A stretch of 64,000 bases of DNA. Source: Leptothermofonsia sichuanensis E412 (GTDB taxonomy: Bacteria > Cyanobacteriota > Cyanobacteriia > Leptolyngbyales > Leptolyngbyaceae). The stretch covers positions 1,922,001-1,986,000 of the forward strand of contig NZ_CP072600.1 in NCBI RefSeq assembly GCF_019891175.1. Reading direction: 5' to 3'. Each line of letters begins with the position of its first letter. Position 1 is the first letter of the stretch. The notes beneath the pieces were generated by a model. It had not been told where the DNA came from. It did no database searches and saw only the letters and a program-made list of their open reading frames with translations. Positions 33,923 to 46,686 of the stretch are shown in pieces. Both the position numbers and the translations under genes were made by a program.

Positions 33923-35977
33923 ATGAAATCTACGATTTTGCCAGGTGAAAGTTTTCCGTTGGGGGCAACAGTACGGGATCGGGGAGTCAACTTCTGTCTG
34001 TTTTCCAGGGAATGTACAGGGATTGATCTGTTGCTGTTTGACCAGCCGGATGCGCCCCACCCCAGTCGAGTGATTTCCCTGGATCCCCGGCAAAACAAAA
34101 CGGCCCAGTACTGGCACGTCTTTGTACCTGGGATTGGGGCAGGGCAGGTTTATGCTTATCGGGGGGATGGCCCCTATGAGCCAAGGCGGGGGTTGCGCTG
34201 TGATCGCGATAAGGTGTTGCTTGATCCCTATGCCCGAGCAGTAACCAACTGGGAAAACTATAGTCGGGATGCGGCAAGGCTGCCGGGAGATAACTGCCCC
34301 AAAGCCCTGCGGGGAGTTGTGGTAGACTCCACGACCTATGACTGGGAGGAAGACGTTCACCCCAGAATTCCCTACTCTCGAACGGTCATCTATGAAATGC
34401 ATGTCGCGAGCTTTACCCGCCACCCCAACGCTGGAGTAGCGGTTGAAAAACGGGGTACCTTCGCCGGACTGATGGAAAAAATTCCCTACCTGAAGGAGTT
34501 GGGCATCACCGCAGTTGAACTGATGCCGATTCATCATTTTGATCCGTATGATGCATGCCCCGGGTTAGAGAACTATTGGGGCTACAGCACGATCGCCTTT
34601 TTTGCACCCTACGTGGGCTACAGTTCCCGGCGGGATCCGCTGGGTCCAGTGGATGAATTTCGGGATATGGTGAAAGCACTGCACCGGGCGGGAATTGAGG
34701 TCATTCTGGATGTGGTGTTTAACCACACAGCAGAGGGCAACGAGGATGGCCCTACGCTGTCCTTTCGGGGGTTAAGCAATCAGGACTATTACATGCTGGA
34801 AGAGGATCTGTCCCGGTACCGCAACTTTAGCGGTTGTGGCAATACCTTTGAAACCAACGCGATCGCCACTCGCCTGGTGCTGGATTGCCTGCGTTACTGG
34901 GTTTCGGATATGCACATCGACGGCTTCCGGTTTGACCTGGCATCTGCCCTGTCGCGCGACTCCGATGGGGTACCGCTGAAAGATCCACATCTGCTGTGGG
35001 CAATTGATACGGACCCTACCTTAGCCGGTACAAAAATCATTGCTGAGGCGTGGGATGCGGGTGGGTTGTATCAGGTTGGCTCCTTTGCAGGCGATCGCTT
35101 TGCAGAATGGAATGGACCCTTCCGGGACGATGTGCGCCGCTTTATCAAAGGCGATCCTGGGATGGTCAAGCCTGTGGCTGCCCGCATCATGGCAAGTCCG
35201 GATATCTACAGTAAACCAGGACGCAGAGCCGACCACAGCATTAACTTCATCACCTGCCACGATGGGTTTACCTTAAATGACCTGGTTTCCTACAACGAAA
35301 AACACAATCAGGCCAATGGCGAAGATAACGGGGATGGCATGGATGCGAACTATAGCTGGAACTGCGGGGTTGAAGGGTTGACCCAGGATCCGGAAGTAGA
35401 GGCACTCCGCCAGCGTCAGATCAAAAACTTTCTGACGATGTTGTTTATGTCCCAGGGTACGCCCATGTTGCTGATGGGGGACGAGGTGCGGCGATCGCAG
35501 CAGGGCAACAACAATGCCTATTGTCAGGACAGTGAGTTGAGCTGGTTTGACTGGGATTGTGTCGGAAAACATGCCGACCTGCTTCGATTTACTAAAGGGC
35601 TGATTAACCTCAGTCAGACCCTGCAAATCTTTCAACTGGAGCACATTCTGGCGGTCACCTATGCCAGCCAGAGTCCCCATATCGTCTGGCATGGCACGAC
35701 CCTGGGAGAACCCGACTGGGGTGAAAATTCTCACAGTATTGCCTTCACCCTGCGGCATCCGAATCATCATGAATGGCTGCATATCATCTTCAACGCCTAT
35801 TGGGAACTCCTTTGCTTTGAACTCCCCCCCCTGGAACATGGCGAAACCTGGCACCGCATTGTGGATACTGCCCTGCCCAGTCCGGATGATTTCTGTCCAA
35901 TCAAATCCGCCCCTGTTGTTGAGCCAGCGTTTTATCCGGCGCATGCTCGTTCAGCCGTGGTATTGATAGCGCTGTAG
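33923..35977 (+). CDS. glgX: glycogen debranching enzyme (isoamylase type, GH13)
   Basis: The 684-residue enzyme hydrolyses alpha-1,6 branch points of limit-dextrinised glycogen. It has an N-terminal CBM48 domain (about residues 8-110, PLGATVRDRGVNFCLFS) and a GH13 barrel (about 150-560). Catalytic residues appear as Asp in GFRFDLAS, Glu in IIAEAWD and Asp in TCHDGFTL; VVFNHTAEG and YWGYS are the usual conserved blocks. Length and motifs fit the GlgX/TreX subgroup. ATG 33923 is the natural start. The gene is convergent with the STAND gene and only five bases separate the two stop codons. Glycogen is the main night-time carbon store. Confidence 0.95.
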   Translation: MKSTILPGESFPLGATVRDRGVNFCLFSRECTGIDLLLFDQPDAPHPSRVISLDPRQNKTAQYWHVFVPGIGAGQVYAYRGDGPYEPRRGLRCDRDKVLLDPYARAVTNWENYSRDAARLPGDNCPKALRGVVVDSTTYDWEEDVHPRIPYSRTVIYEMHVASFTRHPNAGVAVEKRGTFAGLMEKIPYLKELGITAVELMPIHHFDPYDACPGLENYWGYSTIAFFAPYVGYSSRRDPLGPVDEFRDMVKALHRAGIEVILDVVFNHTAEGNEDGPTLSFRGLSNQDYYMLEEDLSRYRNFSGCGNTFETNAIATRLVLDCLRYWVSDMHIDGFRFDLASALSRDSDGVPLKDPHLLWAIDTDPTLAGTKIIAEAWDAGGLYQVGSFAGDRFAEWNGPFRDDVRRFIKGDPGMVKPVAARIMASPDIYSKPGRRADHSINFITCHDGFTLNDLVSYNEKHNQANGEDNGDGMDANYSWNCGVEGLTQDPEVEALRQRQIKNFLTMLFMSQGTPMLLMGDEVRRSQQGNNNAYCQDSELSWFDWDCVGKHADLLRFTKGLINLSQTLQIFQLEHILAVTYASQSPHIVWHGTTLGEPDWGENSHSIAFTLRHPNHHEWLHIIFNAYWELLCFELPPLEHGETWHRIVDTALPSPDDFCPIKSAPVVEPAFYPAHARSAVVLIAL

Positions 35978-35982
35978 CCCGC

Positions 35983-38364
35983 TCAGGCTCCTCCCATCTG
36001 TTGCCATTGCAGGGCTTGCTGAACGCGCTCAATCTGTTTATGAGCATGCATTTCGCTGAAAAAGCGAATAGCCGTCTGAAAGCTTGCCACCCCTTGCTCG
36101 GCATCCCCCATTTTTTGATAGGTCAATCCAAGCTGGTAATAGGCATCGGCTAAATCACATTTGGCAACGATTTTATCCAGTAGCTCGATCGCCTGGGTAT
36201 GTTGGCGCGAGGCTTTTTGAAACTCTTGCTGTTCTCGATAGATTTGAGCAATGCCATTAATCGCCTTTGCCCGAATCTGAGTAAAGTCATGTTCCTCAGA
36301 CAGTTCCAGGGTTCTTTGATAGAACGCCACGGATTGTTCTAAGTAACCCAGATTGCGATAAGTGGAACCCAGAAACAGCAGCGTATAAGCTCTACCCCAG
36401 GAAGTTAATGGAACGTCCAGTAACTGTTGCTGCGCCTGTTGAGCATATGCAAGGGCATGGGCTTCCTGGCCCAAACAGGAGTGTAAATAGGCTAAACATC
36501 CCAGAGAGTAGATATGGTATTCATGACAGTCTTCAGTTTCGCTGCAAAGGGAAAGCACCTGATTGAATCGGGGAATCGCGGATTCATACTCTCCCAGTTC
36601 CCGTTCGCACAGCCCCATGTCAAACAATGCGGAGATCTTCAGGCGTTTTGCACCCAGGGTATCGGCGATCGCCTCGGCAGCACGATGGCAGTCAAAAGCA
36701 TCCTGAATTCGTCCCTGCAACCGGTAAATATAGCCCAGCAGGTTATAGAGCTTGCCAAGGCGGGTATCAGGACTGAGTTTGGTCGAAATTTCGGCGATTG
36801 CCGACACCATCTGCTGAAACAATCGCAATCGATAGAATATCCAGCCCAGGGGCAATGGTTCCTGCCACTTATTTTGCTTGATTTCAACAATGACATCACA
36901 GGCTAACTCAAAGTCGTTGATTTCCAAATAGTGGTGGTAGGCTTCCAGCGCACACAGCGCATCATCGATTGTTTCCACAATCTGGACACTGTTCATCCAG
37001 AACTCTGCGGCTTTGCGGTTGATCACTTCCCATTCCTGACTGGCACGCAGGCGGGTAATGGCCTCTGCCCGAATTACTGGGTGCAACCAGTACTTGCCTT
37101 TCGCCCGCCGAAATTCCAGTAAGGACCGATCCTGGAGCGATCGCAGGATCCATTTTCGCTGCGACTCCGGGACATCCCAGAGCAGACAGAAAATACCCTC
37201 AATCGGGATGTAAGGAATATCCTGATAGCGATAGCAGCCCAGACGGCACAGCAGCCGATAAGCCTCCGGGTCAATTTGCTGGAGTCGATTGAACTGGCTG
37301 GAGACTAAATCCCTCAGTTCGCGGTCAAATAACAGGTCATCCCGATTTTCCTGCCAGTAGGCTTCAATATTGCCATCAAAATCATTCAAAATCGCGCCGC
37401 TCAGAATTTTCATGGCTTTAGCGTTGCCACCGTATGCCCGACAAATTTCAGCGATCGCAGGCGACCCTGAGTTTAGCTGGCGATTACCAAAAAACTCCCT
37501 CCATGCCCGTTCATCCAGTCCCCCCAGGGGGTAGCGTTCCAGCCCCACACTGGACTCATACAGTTGTTCCCGACTGGTAATCAGCGTCACAGAGCGTACT
37601 GTGGAATCTGCCAGCACCCGTAGCAGGTCGAGGTAGCGTCGATGGGGTTCGATAAACTTGCCATTTCTGTCCAGAGCGGTTTCCAGGTTGTCAATCAAGA
37701 CCCCAATCCGCTGATTTTCGCTCCTCAGTTTCCGTTTCAACCGCTCCAGGTTAATGCCAAACTCCCGCCCTGGTTCTTCGTTAAAATCGCGTTTTAACCA
37801 TTCCTCTACCACACTCTCAACGGGCGTAATGTTTTGAGTTTCCGTCGCCATCCAGAGTTCCAGGTAAAAATCAAACCCCTGGGTGTCAAAGTACTTACGC
37901 GCCAGGGTGGTCTTTCCCTGTCCCCCATCTCCCTGAATTAAAATAATCCGGTTGCCCTGCTGCACCAGGGTATTCAGGCTGTTAATCGCCGACTCTCGCC
38001 CCACAAAGTTGGAGTCCGCTTCCAGGGCATTACCATTGGTTGCTGGCTCAACCAGTTCTCCCCGGTTGGTAGCAGGCAACCCCGCCGAATTACCGTTTTG
38101 CTGAGAACGACAGTAACGCTGCACGGCTGACCGGAAATTGGTTTTGGTGACGGATTCCCCCACCATCCTGGTCAGCAGCCGGAACAGTTTGGCACCTTCA
38201 TCCCGGACGTAAGCATCATTATGGTTGGAGGCTTCCGCGATCGCTTCATAGGTCTGATCCTGCCATGCCCCGCTGACAATCTCTCGTTGCAGATTAGTTA
38301 AATGCCTACCCGTGGCTAAAAAGACTAATTGATCAACCAGTTCCAGTCCTTCTTCGGCACCCAT
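35983..38364 (-). CDS. STAND NTPase: VMAP-type HTH, NB-ARC and TPRs
   Basis: The 793-residue product starts with a domain of about 80 residues (LVDQLVFLATGRHLTNLQREIV, AYVRDEGAKLFRLL, KTNFRSAVQRY). This matches, from memory, the N-terminal helix-turn-helix of vWA-MoxR-associated proteins. An NB-ARC/AAA-type ATPase follows, with Walker A QGDGGQGKTTL (about residue 145), a Walker-B-like GVLIDNLETAL and VTLITSREQL sensor block. A winged-helix-like region comes next, then a TPR array (about 520-790). Proteins of this plan act as signal-transducing switches, many in conflict or cell-death systems, with the TPRs sensing a ligand and the HTH recruiting an effector. No effector is fused here. ATG 38364 is the natural start. 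Confidence 0.88.
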   Translation of the reverse strand: MGAEEGLELVDQLVFLATGRHLTNLQREIVSGAWQDQTYEAIAEASNHNDAYVRDEGAKLFRLLTRMVGESVTKTNFRSAVQRYCRSQQNGNSAGLPATNRGELVEPATNGNALEADSNFVGRESAINSLNTLVQQGNRIILIQGDGGQGKTTLARKYFDTQGFDFYLELWMATETQNITPVESVVEEWLKRDFNEEPGREFGINLERLKRKLRSENQRIGVLIDNLETALDRNGKFIEPHRRYLDLLRVLADSTVRSVTLITSREQLYESSVGLERYPLGGLDERAWREFFGNRQLNSGSPAIAEICRAYGGNAKAMKILSGAILNDFDGNIEAYWQENRDDLLFDRELRDLVSSQFNRLQQIDPEAYRLLCRLGCYRYQDIPYIPIEGIFCLLWDVPESQRKWILRSLQDRSLLEFRRAKGKYWLHPVIRAEAITRLRASQEWEVINRKAAEFWMNSVQIVETIDDALCALEAYHHYLEINDFELACDVIVEIKQNKWQEPLPLGWIFYRLRLFQQMVSAIAEISTKLSPDTRLGKLYNLLGYIYRLQGRIQDAFDCHRAAEAIADTLGAKRLKISALFDMGLCERELGEYESAIPRFNQVLSLCSETEDCHEYHIYSLGCLAYLHSCLGQEAHALAYAQQAQQQLLDVPLTSWGRAYTLLFLGSTYRNLGYLEQSVAFYQRTLELSEEHDFTQIRAKAINGIAQIYREQQEFQKASRQHTQAIELLDKIVAKCDLADAYYQLGLTYQKMGDAEQGVASFQTAIRFFSEMHAHKQIERVQQALQWQQMGGA

Positions 38365-38689
38365 CAGCGATTGCGGTTCAACTTATCCCAAATTTAACTT
38401 AACCGTTCTGACATTTTCCAACACCGAAAATGCACCCAACATTTCCGCCGTATCGAGCAGCTTTCAAAGTCCCAACGTTTTCCAACAGACATCCTGCCAG
38501 CTTTTCGGCAGAATGTGGAGGAAAGCACTGATTCAATGAAGTAGAAATATTTACTTTAGCACAGGATATTGACAGAGCACCTTTCCCCTGAGCTGGAGAG
38601 TGTGCCCGGTGAAAGTTGGTGAGGAGTCAGCGTTGGTTCAACGGCTTTTAGGAGATTGATTAGGAAATTTAAATCAGGAGATTTGAACT
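38365..38689. other. divergent intergenic region
   Basis: About 325 bp between the divergent STAND gene and a small membrane-protein gene. No repeat or hairpin of note; it should carry two promoters. AGGAG at 38676-38680 is the ribosome site for ATG 38690. Confidence 0.45.
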
Positions 38690-39133
38690 ATGCCTCCCAG
38701 CCCCCCCATGGATTCCCTGCAAGCCCCCCAGAGTCATATTCCAAACCAGGTTGTAACAGACCCTGTTGCAGATGCCCCTGAGATTGAACAACTCTATGAG
38801 CAGATCAGGCAGATGCAAATCCAGCAGGAGGTGTTACGGCAACAACTGCTTGCCCGCGATCGCGCCCAGAATTCTTACTCCAATCGATTTTTTGAATTTC
38901 AAGCAGGCAGTCCCAGCCACTATAGCCCTGCGGTTAACCTGGCATTTAGTGTGTTGAAGTGGCTATTTTTGTTTGTGGTTGGGTTTGTGATTGCCTGTAT
39001 TGTTTCAGCCACAATGGGAGCCAGCGATATTGTGCAAATGCTGGTAAAACTGATGGAACTATGCCTGGTTCCACTGACCATCTTTACGTTGTGCGTGGTG
39101 GCCACGGTCACCATCTTTGAGTCCCTGCATTAG
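38690..39133 (+). CDS. small two-helix membrane protein, unknown
   Basis: The 147-residue product has a Pro-rich start, a Gln/Glu-rich coiled-coil segment (EIEQLYEQIRQMQIQQEVL, about residues 30-60) and two transmembrane helices (about 82-105 and 112-140). No enzymatic motif is present. The ATG is preceded by a good AGGAG nine bases upstream. It is divergent from the STAND gene and stops five bases from the convergent ATPase gene. I do not recognise a family. Confidence 0.75.
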   Translation: MPPSPPMDSLQAPQSHIPNQVVTDPVADAPEIEQLYEQIRQMQIQQEVLRQQLLARDRAQNSYSNRFFEFQAGSPSHYSPAVNLAFSVLKWLFLFVVGFVIACIVSATMGASDIVQMLVKLMELCLVPLTIFTLCVVATVTIFESLH

Positions 39134-39138
39134 ATCTG

Positions 39139-41940
39139 CTATTTCCGGCGCCAGCGGAGGAATTGTTTTTGCACCTCGACTACCCAAAAACCCACAGTAC
39201 TGATTGCCAGGCTGATCCAGAGTTCCTGCGTGGTCAGCGCCTGGGTTTCAAACAGCCCTTGCAGCCAGGGAGTATAGATAACCGCCATTTGCAGAGAAAA
39301 CGTCACAAGGACAGCGACCAGCATTGGCTGGTTGGACAGTAGCCCCTGTCTGAACAACGAATCCCGTTCAGACCGCATTGCCAGTGCCAGACTCATGCGG
39401 GAAAATGCCAGCGTTGAAAACACCATCGTTTGCCAGTTTTCCCAGCGGGCTTCCAGAAAGTAATCGCCCACCAACAGAAACACAATTCCCATCAGCAACC
39501 CGACCCAGATAATATCCCGCCCCACGCCCCGGCTAAACACACTTTCGTTCGGAGGATAGGGCGGGCGCCGCATGACATCACTTTCAGCCGGTTCAACACT
39601 AAGCGCCAGTGCCAGTAGCCCGTCTGCCAGCAAATTGATCCAGAGGATTTGGGTTGGTCGCAGGGGCAGGGGCATTGCCAGCAGGGGAGCCAGCAGCATG
39701 ATCACGACACCGCTGGTGTTGCCGGTCAGATTGTAGCGAATGAACTTACGGATGTTGTCGTAAATGACACGCCCTTCCTCAACCGCCGCCACAATAGTGG
39801 CAAAGTTATCGTTGAGGAGCACCATGTCAGCCGCTTCTTTAGCCACATCGGTGCCCGTAATGCCCATTGCCACACCAATGTCTGCCTTACTCAGGGCGGG
39901 GGCATCATTCACCCCATCCCCCGTCATGGAAACAATGTGCCCCCGATGCTTGAGCGCATCCACAATGGATAGCTTCTGCTGGGGCGACACCCTGGCATAG
40001 ATCGAGACGTCTTCTACTTGCTGCTCCAGTTCAGCCAGCGATAGCCGACTCAGATCCAGCCCGGTGAGGTAGCGACCATTGTGGGAAATGTCCAGTTCCT
40101 CGGCAATGTGCTTGGCCATCAGGGGATGGTCGCCTGTGATCATGACTGTGCGAATGCCTGCCTGATTACAGATTTGAACCGCTGCCTTTGCCTCTGGACG
40201 GGCAGGATCCAGCATACCCACCAGCCCGACAAAAATCAGATCCTGTTCTACAGTTACTTCGGCACCGGGTTCCGGTAAGGTTTCCACCGGACGGAAAGCA
40301 ACCCCCAATACGCGGGTACCTGAACTGGCAAGGCGATCGTTCTGGCTGCGGATTTGCTGATCCCAGGTTTCCGTCAAAGGGTCTGGTTTGTCATCCAGCC
40401 AGACCTGCTTGCATCTACTCAGAAGTCCATCCACCGATCCCTTAGTAAAGGCAATGTAGGAAGTGTCTGGCAGAGAGGACACGGGTGGCAACAGCGCAGC
40501 GGTGGAGTTGCGGTGTTTCCAGTCACCGTCTGTTCGTTCAATTCGATGAATCGTGGTCATCCGCTTGCGATCAGAGTCAAAGGGGGCTTCTGCAACCCGG
40601 GGAAACAGATCTTCCAGTTCGTCTTTATCCAGCCCAAGGCGATCGGCGGCAACAACAAGGGCAATTTCGGTCGGATCGCCGATCGCCCTGGGTACTTCAG
40701 AGTCCGGTCGATGTTCATCAAATTCCTGGTGATGGAGTTCTTTTTGATTGGGGATCAGCGCGTTATTACAAAGGGAACTGCCGACCAGGGTGATGGCCAT
40801 TGGGGCAGGCAAGGTGACCCCATCACCCGGTCTAAAAATGGACTTCTTGCCATCCAGCCGGGAGGTAATTTCTGCAAAGGACTCGCGTAAATCCACCCGC
40901 TGACCCGCCAGCGAGAGGATCGTGACCGTCATCCGGTTTTCGGTCAGGGTGCCGGTCTTATCTGAACAAATGGTGGTGACCGAGCCGAGGGTTTCCACCG
41001 CTGGCAGTTTGCGAATGAGTGCTTTGCGTTTTAACATCCGGCTTGAGCCGATCGCCAGCGCAATGGTGACCACCGCCGGTAGCCCTTCAGGGATGATGGC
41101 AACGGCCAGGCTGACAGCCGTAATGAACATCATTTCAAAGTCTTCGCCCCGAACAATACCAAAGGCAAAGATCACCCCAACCAGGGCAAGGGCCATTAAC
41201 GCCAGCCGCCGACCTAATTGATCCAGCCGTCGCTGGAGGGGGGTTTGCTCCTGCTCCACAGACTGCATTGAATCGGCAATCTTGCCCAACTCCGTGTTCA
41301 TGCCGGTTTCAGTGACCACTGCCCGGCCCCGTCCATAGGTGACAATCGTGCCCATAAACACCATGTTATGTAGATCACCTAAAGGCAGAGATTCACCCGC
41401 GATCGGGGCAACACTCTTTTCCACCGATTCAGACTCCCCTGTAAACGCTGATTCCTGCGTCCTCAGGTTCGTACACTCCAGTAACCGGGCATCGGCAGGC
41501 ACCTGATCCCCATCCTCAAGTTGCACGATATCTCCCGGTACCAGCTCACTGGCAACCACCTGTTGCCATTCCCGATCGCGCCAGACCCGCGCTTTGGGCA
41601 CCGCCATTTTTTTCAACGCAGCAAACTCTTTCCCCGCCCGATATTCCTGGATAAATCCCAAAATGCCGTTAAAGATGACAATCGCCATAATCGCCGCCGC
41701 ATCTTTATAGTCCCCCAGGGCAGCCGCCACAACTGCTGCCACAATCAGCACCAGGACAGTGGTGGCTGTAAATTGTTCCCACAGCATCACCCACGGTTTT
41801 TTCGGGGGAAGTTCCCGCAATTCATTCGGTCCAGACTCCAACAGGCGGCGACTGGCTTCAGCCGCACTCAAGCCAGTATCCGGATTGGTATTTAGCTGAC
41901 GTAAAACTTCGGTAGCATCGAATTGATACCAGTGGTTCAT
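39139..41940 (-). CDS. P2-type cation-transporting ATPase
   Basis: The 933-residue pump has the full P2 layout: N-terminal cation-ATPase domain (residues about 3-75), actuator domain with TGES, phosphorylation site DKTGTLT, nucleotide-binding domain with KGSVD, hinge [12 protein letters not shown], and ten predicted membrane helices. Helix M4 has PEGLP, as in Ca2+ and Na+/K+ pumps, and M6 has NLLADGLLA with the Asn and Asp of a cation site. In M5 the segment reads NTSGVV, so the Glu found in SERCA (N..E pair) is Gly, which suggests a one-site pump. The ion (Ca2+, Mn2+ or Na+) cannot be fixed by eye. It is similar to cyanobacterial Pma1/PacL-type proteins. Confidence 0.92.
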   Translation of the reverse strand: MNHWYQFDATEVLRQLNTNPDTGLSAAEASRRLLESGPNELRELPPKKPWVMLWEQFTATTVLVLIVAAVVAAALGDYKDAAAIMAIVIFNGILGFIQEYRAGKEFAALKKMAVPKARVWRDREWQQVVASELVPGDIVQLEDGDQVPADARLLECTNLRTQESAFTGESESVEKSVAPIAGESLPLGDLHNMVFMGTIVTYGRGRAVVTETGMNTELGKIADSMQSVEQEQTPLQRRLDQLGRRLALMALALVGVIFAFGIVRGEDFEMMFITAVSLAVAIIPEGLPAVVTIALAIGSSRMLKRKALIRKLPAVETLGSVTTICSDKTGTLTENRMTVTILSLAGQRVDLRESFAEITSRLDGKKSIFRPGDGVTLPAPMAITLVGSSLCNNALIPNQKELHHQEFDEHRPDSEVPRAIGDPTEIALVVAADRLGLDKDELEDLFPRVAEAPFDSDRKRMTTIHRIERTDGDWKHRNSTAALLPPVSSLPDTSYIAFTKGSVDGLLSRCKQVWLDDKPDPLTETWDQQIRSQNDRLASSGTRVLGVAFRPVETLPEPGAEVTVEQDLIFVGLVGMLDPARPEAKAAVQICNQAGIRTVMITGDHPLMAKHIAEELDISHNGRYLTGLDLSRLSLAELEQQVEDVSIYARVSPQQKLSIVDALKHRGHIVSMTGDGVNDAPALSKADIGVAMGITGTDVAKEAADMVLLNDNFATIVAAVEEGRVIYDNIRKFIRYNLTGNTSGVVIMLLAPLLAMPLPLRPTQILWINLLADGLLALALSVEPAESDVMRRPPYPPNESVFSRGVGRDIIWVGLLMGIVFLLVGDYFLEARWENWQTMVFSTLAFSRMSLALAMRSERDSLFRQGLLSNQPMLVAVLVTFSLQMAVIYTPWLQGLFETQALTTQELWISLAISTVGFWVVEVQKQFLRWRRK

Positions 41941-42197
41941 AAACAGGGGGGGGCGATCGCGGTTTCAGCCACCCAAATTAAACCACACCTGACAGAACAG
42001 ACTACTCTCTCTCCCCCTCCTCCAATCCTTAAAAGAGCCTGAGATGCACTGAAAGCTCAGATTTACCGATATACCCTTTATATGTAGCTCTGGCACGGTC
42101 TGACAGCAGCCACCAGGAGGGGAAGGATCAAGAACAGGCAGCAACTGCCTTTGCCAGTCCTGACACCCAACACCAGATACTCAACACCTTCTTCTAA

Positions 42198-44660
<2,463 letters not shown>

Positions 44661-44671
<11 letters not shown>

Positions 44672-45557
44672 TTGAATTAGAAGCCGTCAGGGGCGAAGAA
44701 TCTGAAGCATCGTCCTCAGAGTTCAGAGACAGGCTTGCCTGCGCCTTCAGATCAAAGGTCACTTCTTCTACGGCCCCCGCTTCACCCAGGGGCTTTGCCA
44801 TGCCATCATTGAAGCTGACCATGACCCCACCGGCATTGCCAGCGCGTAACGTCACTTCTTTGTCTGCCATCCAGGTCCGTTGCGTGCCCTCTGGCAGAAC
44901 ACCCTCAAACTCAGGTTTGCCATCCACGACAACCCGAATCCACGATTGGGCAGTCAACATCAAACCGACTCGAACGGGTTTCTGAGGGGCAACTGGTGAG
45001 GGATTCGGTTGAACGGTTTGATTGGCGGGAAGAAAAGGCCCCATCTGTGCCCTATTCACAGGCAGGTTAGAGGGGTTGGATCCTCTGGTCAGGGAAGACT
45101 GGGAGGATTGAGGTCCACCGGTCAGTCCTACCATTTGTGGAGTTGTTCGATTTAAAAGATAGGACAGCCCACTCACCGCTCCCATGACCAGCACCATATA
45201 CAGGAGATACAGATGCAACGGGCGCAGTTGAGCCTGCACAGTACCCCGCCAGGATGTCTTCGATGGTTCTAAATGGGTTTCAGTGGGGAATGCATTAGCA
45301 AAGTCGGCTCCATCCAAACCGATCGCATCCGCAAATCGCCGGATAAACCCTTGAACATAGACAGGTTCGGGTAATTGAGCCACATTGCCGGTTTCAATCG
45401 CGGACAGAATCCGGACTGGAATCATGGTTTGTTCAGCCACCTGTTCCAGCGATAAGCGCTGACTCTGGCGAAACTGATGTAAGCGATCGCCCAACTCTGA
45501 GAGCTTTTTTGCCTGTTCCCGGCTGAGTTGGAGAATCGGATCATTCATGAGCGGCAC
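44661..45557 (-). CDS. RodZ-like protein: HTH, membrane helix, DUF4115
   Basis: The 298-residue product has an N-terminal Xre/HTH_25 domain (about residues 20-85, QSQRLSLEQVAEQTMIPVRILSAIE), a single transmembrane helix (about 113-135), a Pro/Ser/Asn-rich linker and a C-terminal beta domain (about 195-275, SWIRVVVDGKPEFEGVLPEGTQ). This is the RodZ plan, which in rods links MreB to the cell-wall machine. ATG 45557 overlaps the upstream gene by 17 bp; ATG 45548 is an alternative. Translational coupling with the pseudouridine synthase and the DUF2079 gene is likely. Confidence 0.88.
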
Positions 45558-46335
45558 TCCTCTTCACAGGCATCCTTTCTGATGTTAAGTCAAATTGAGC
45601 TTTCAAGGAACTGATCTCGGCGTCTTTCAGCAAACGATATTTTCCAGTCAACAGGGGGGGAGAACCCGGCGATTGCAACTGAATCGGACCAATGGCGGTT
45701 CGGTGTAAATGAATCACGGGATGCCCAAATTGTTCCGCGACCCGTCGAATCTGACGGTTCCTGCCCTCTTTTAAGATTATTCGTAACAGCGTTTTGTGAT
45801 CCGGGTGTTGTTGAATCACATCTACCCGGGCTGGTCGGGTTAATTGACCATCCAGATCCACACCACACCGCCATTGCTGCAAGACAGAAACGGCTGGATA
45901 GCCCTCTACCCAGACCTCGTAGGTTTTGGGAATGTGGTGCCGGGGATGGGTCAGGTAAAATGTCAGATCCCCATCATTTGTCAGTAAGAGTGCCCCCGTC
46001 GAATCGGCATCCAATCGCCCGACCGGATGAATCCCCTGGTGCTTTTGCAACGCTGGCGGCAGTAAATCTATTACCGTCACTCGGTTCCAGGGATCGGTAC
46101 AGGTTGAAACCACACCTGCCGGTTTGTTGAGTAAGAGATAAACTGGCTCAGGACGACCCGCAGGACGAATTTCCAACCCATCCACCTCGATGTGATCCAG
46201 AGCCGGGTTTGCTTTTTGTCCCAGTTGCACGACCACACCATTCAAGCGAACCCGACCTTCCAGGATCATCTGCTCTGCCTGCCGACGAGAGGCAATCCCC
46301 CATTGGGATAGAATCTTCTGGATTCGCTCATCCAT
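45541..46335 (-). CDS. pseudouridine synthase, RsuA/RluB family
   Basis: The 264-residue enzyme has an N-terminal S4 RNA-binding domain (about residues 2-60, ERIQKILSQWGIASRRQAE) and a catalytic domain with GRLDADSTGALLLTNDG, whose first Asp is the nucleophile, plus HPRHHIPKTYEVWV and EGRNRQIRRVAEQFGHPV. It isomerises a uridine in rRNA; RluB (23S) is more likely than RsuA from the full-length S4 and N-terminus, but the site cannot be settled. It is the first gene of the overlapping chain continuing to 43181. Confidence 0.92.
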   Translation of the reverse strand: MDERIQKILSQWGIASRRQAEQMILEGRVRLNGVVVQLGQKANPALDHIEVDGLEIRPAGRPEPVYLLLNKPAGVVSTCTDPWNRVTVIDLLPPALQKHQGIHPVGRLDADSTGALLLTNDGDLTFYLTHPRHHIPKTYEVWVEGYPAVSVLQQWRCGVDLDGQLTRPARVDVIQQHPDHKTLLRIILKEGRNRQIRRVAEQFGHPVIHLHRTAIGPIQLQSPGSPPLLTGKYRLLKDAEISSLKAQFDLTSERMPVKRSAAHE

Positions 46336-46354
46336 ACATTTTCACAACAATTTC

Positions 46355-46456
46355 ATACCATTTTGGATTTTGGCTTTGCGGTTTTAGATTGTAGAAACCG
46401 CACGGCGCAGAGCATTCAATCGGGTATCTGCCCCATCCCCGGTTCAAATCGGTATC
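46355..46456. repeat. ATACCATT dispersed repeat (copy 2)
   Basis: ATACCATTTTGGATTTTGG at the left and AAATCGGTAT at the right are partly inverted. It matches 15158-15263 through most of its length, including GATTGTAGAAACC/GATCGTAGAAGCC and TATCTGCCCCATCC. Confidence 0.7.
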
Positions 46457-46557
46457 ATAACTAACAACTTCCTGCTCGATGCAGAGCTTCTAAACCTCCA
46501 TCCAGGCTAGTGCAGGTTGCCGAAATAACCCGCCAGTTTCAGGTTGAACCACAAAGA

Positions 46558-46673
46558 CACCAGGCGCACTAAAAGCCTATCCGAAAAGCCCCAATAGAAA
46601 AAGCTCAAATCCAGACTGAGGAAGTTTTCGGATAGGCTTTAAGAAACGTTGTGTGTCTTCGTGCCTTTGTGGT
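46558..46673. repeat. CCACAGAG-type palindrome interrupted by a MITE
   Basis: ACCACAAAGACACCAGGCGCAC at 46558-46569 onward is cut by the inner element; the matching arm GTGTCTTCGTGCCTTTGTGGT ends at 46673. The palindrome is therefore split by the 72-nt element described next. Confidence 0.75.
46570..46641. repeat. 72-nt MITE-like element (copy 2), nested
   Basis: AAAGCCTATCCGAAAAGCC at the left and GTTTTCGGATAGGCTTT at the right are inverted. Most bases match the copy at 7899-7970. It has inserted into the centre of a CCACAAAG palindrome, which shows it moved as a unit. Confidence 0.8.
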
Positions 46674-46686
46674 GAAAAACTTCTGC

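Noticed and set aside
46430-46456. GGTTCAAATC, resembling a tRNA T-arm
   Set aside because: It is part of the ATACCATT repeat; no acceptor or anticodon stem surrounds it.
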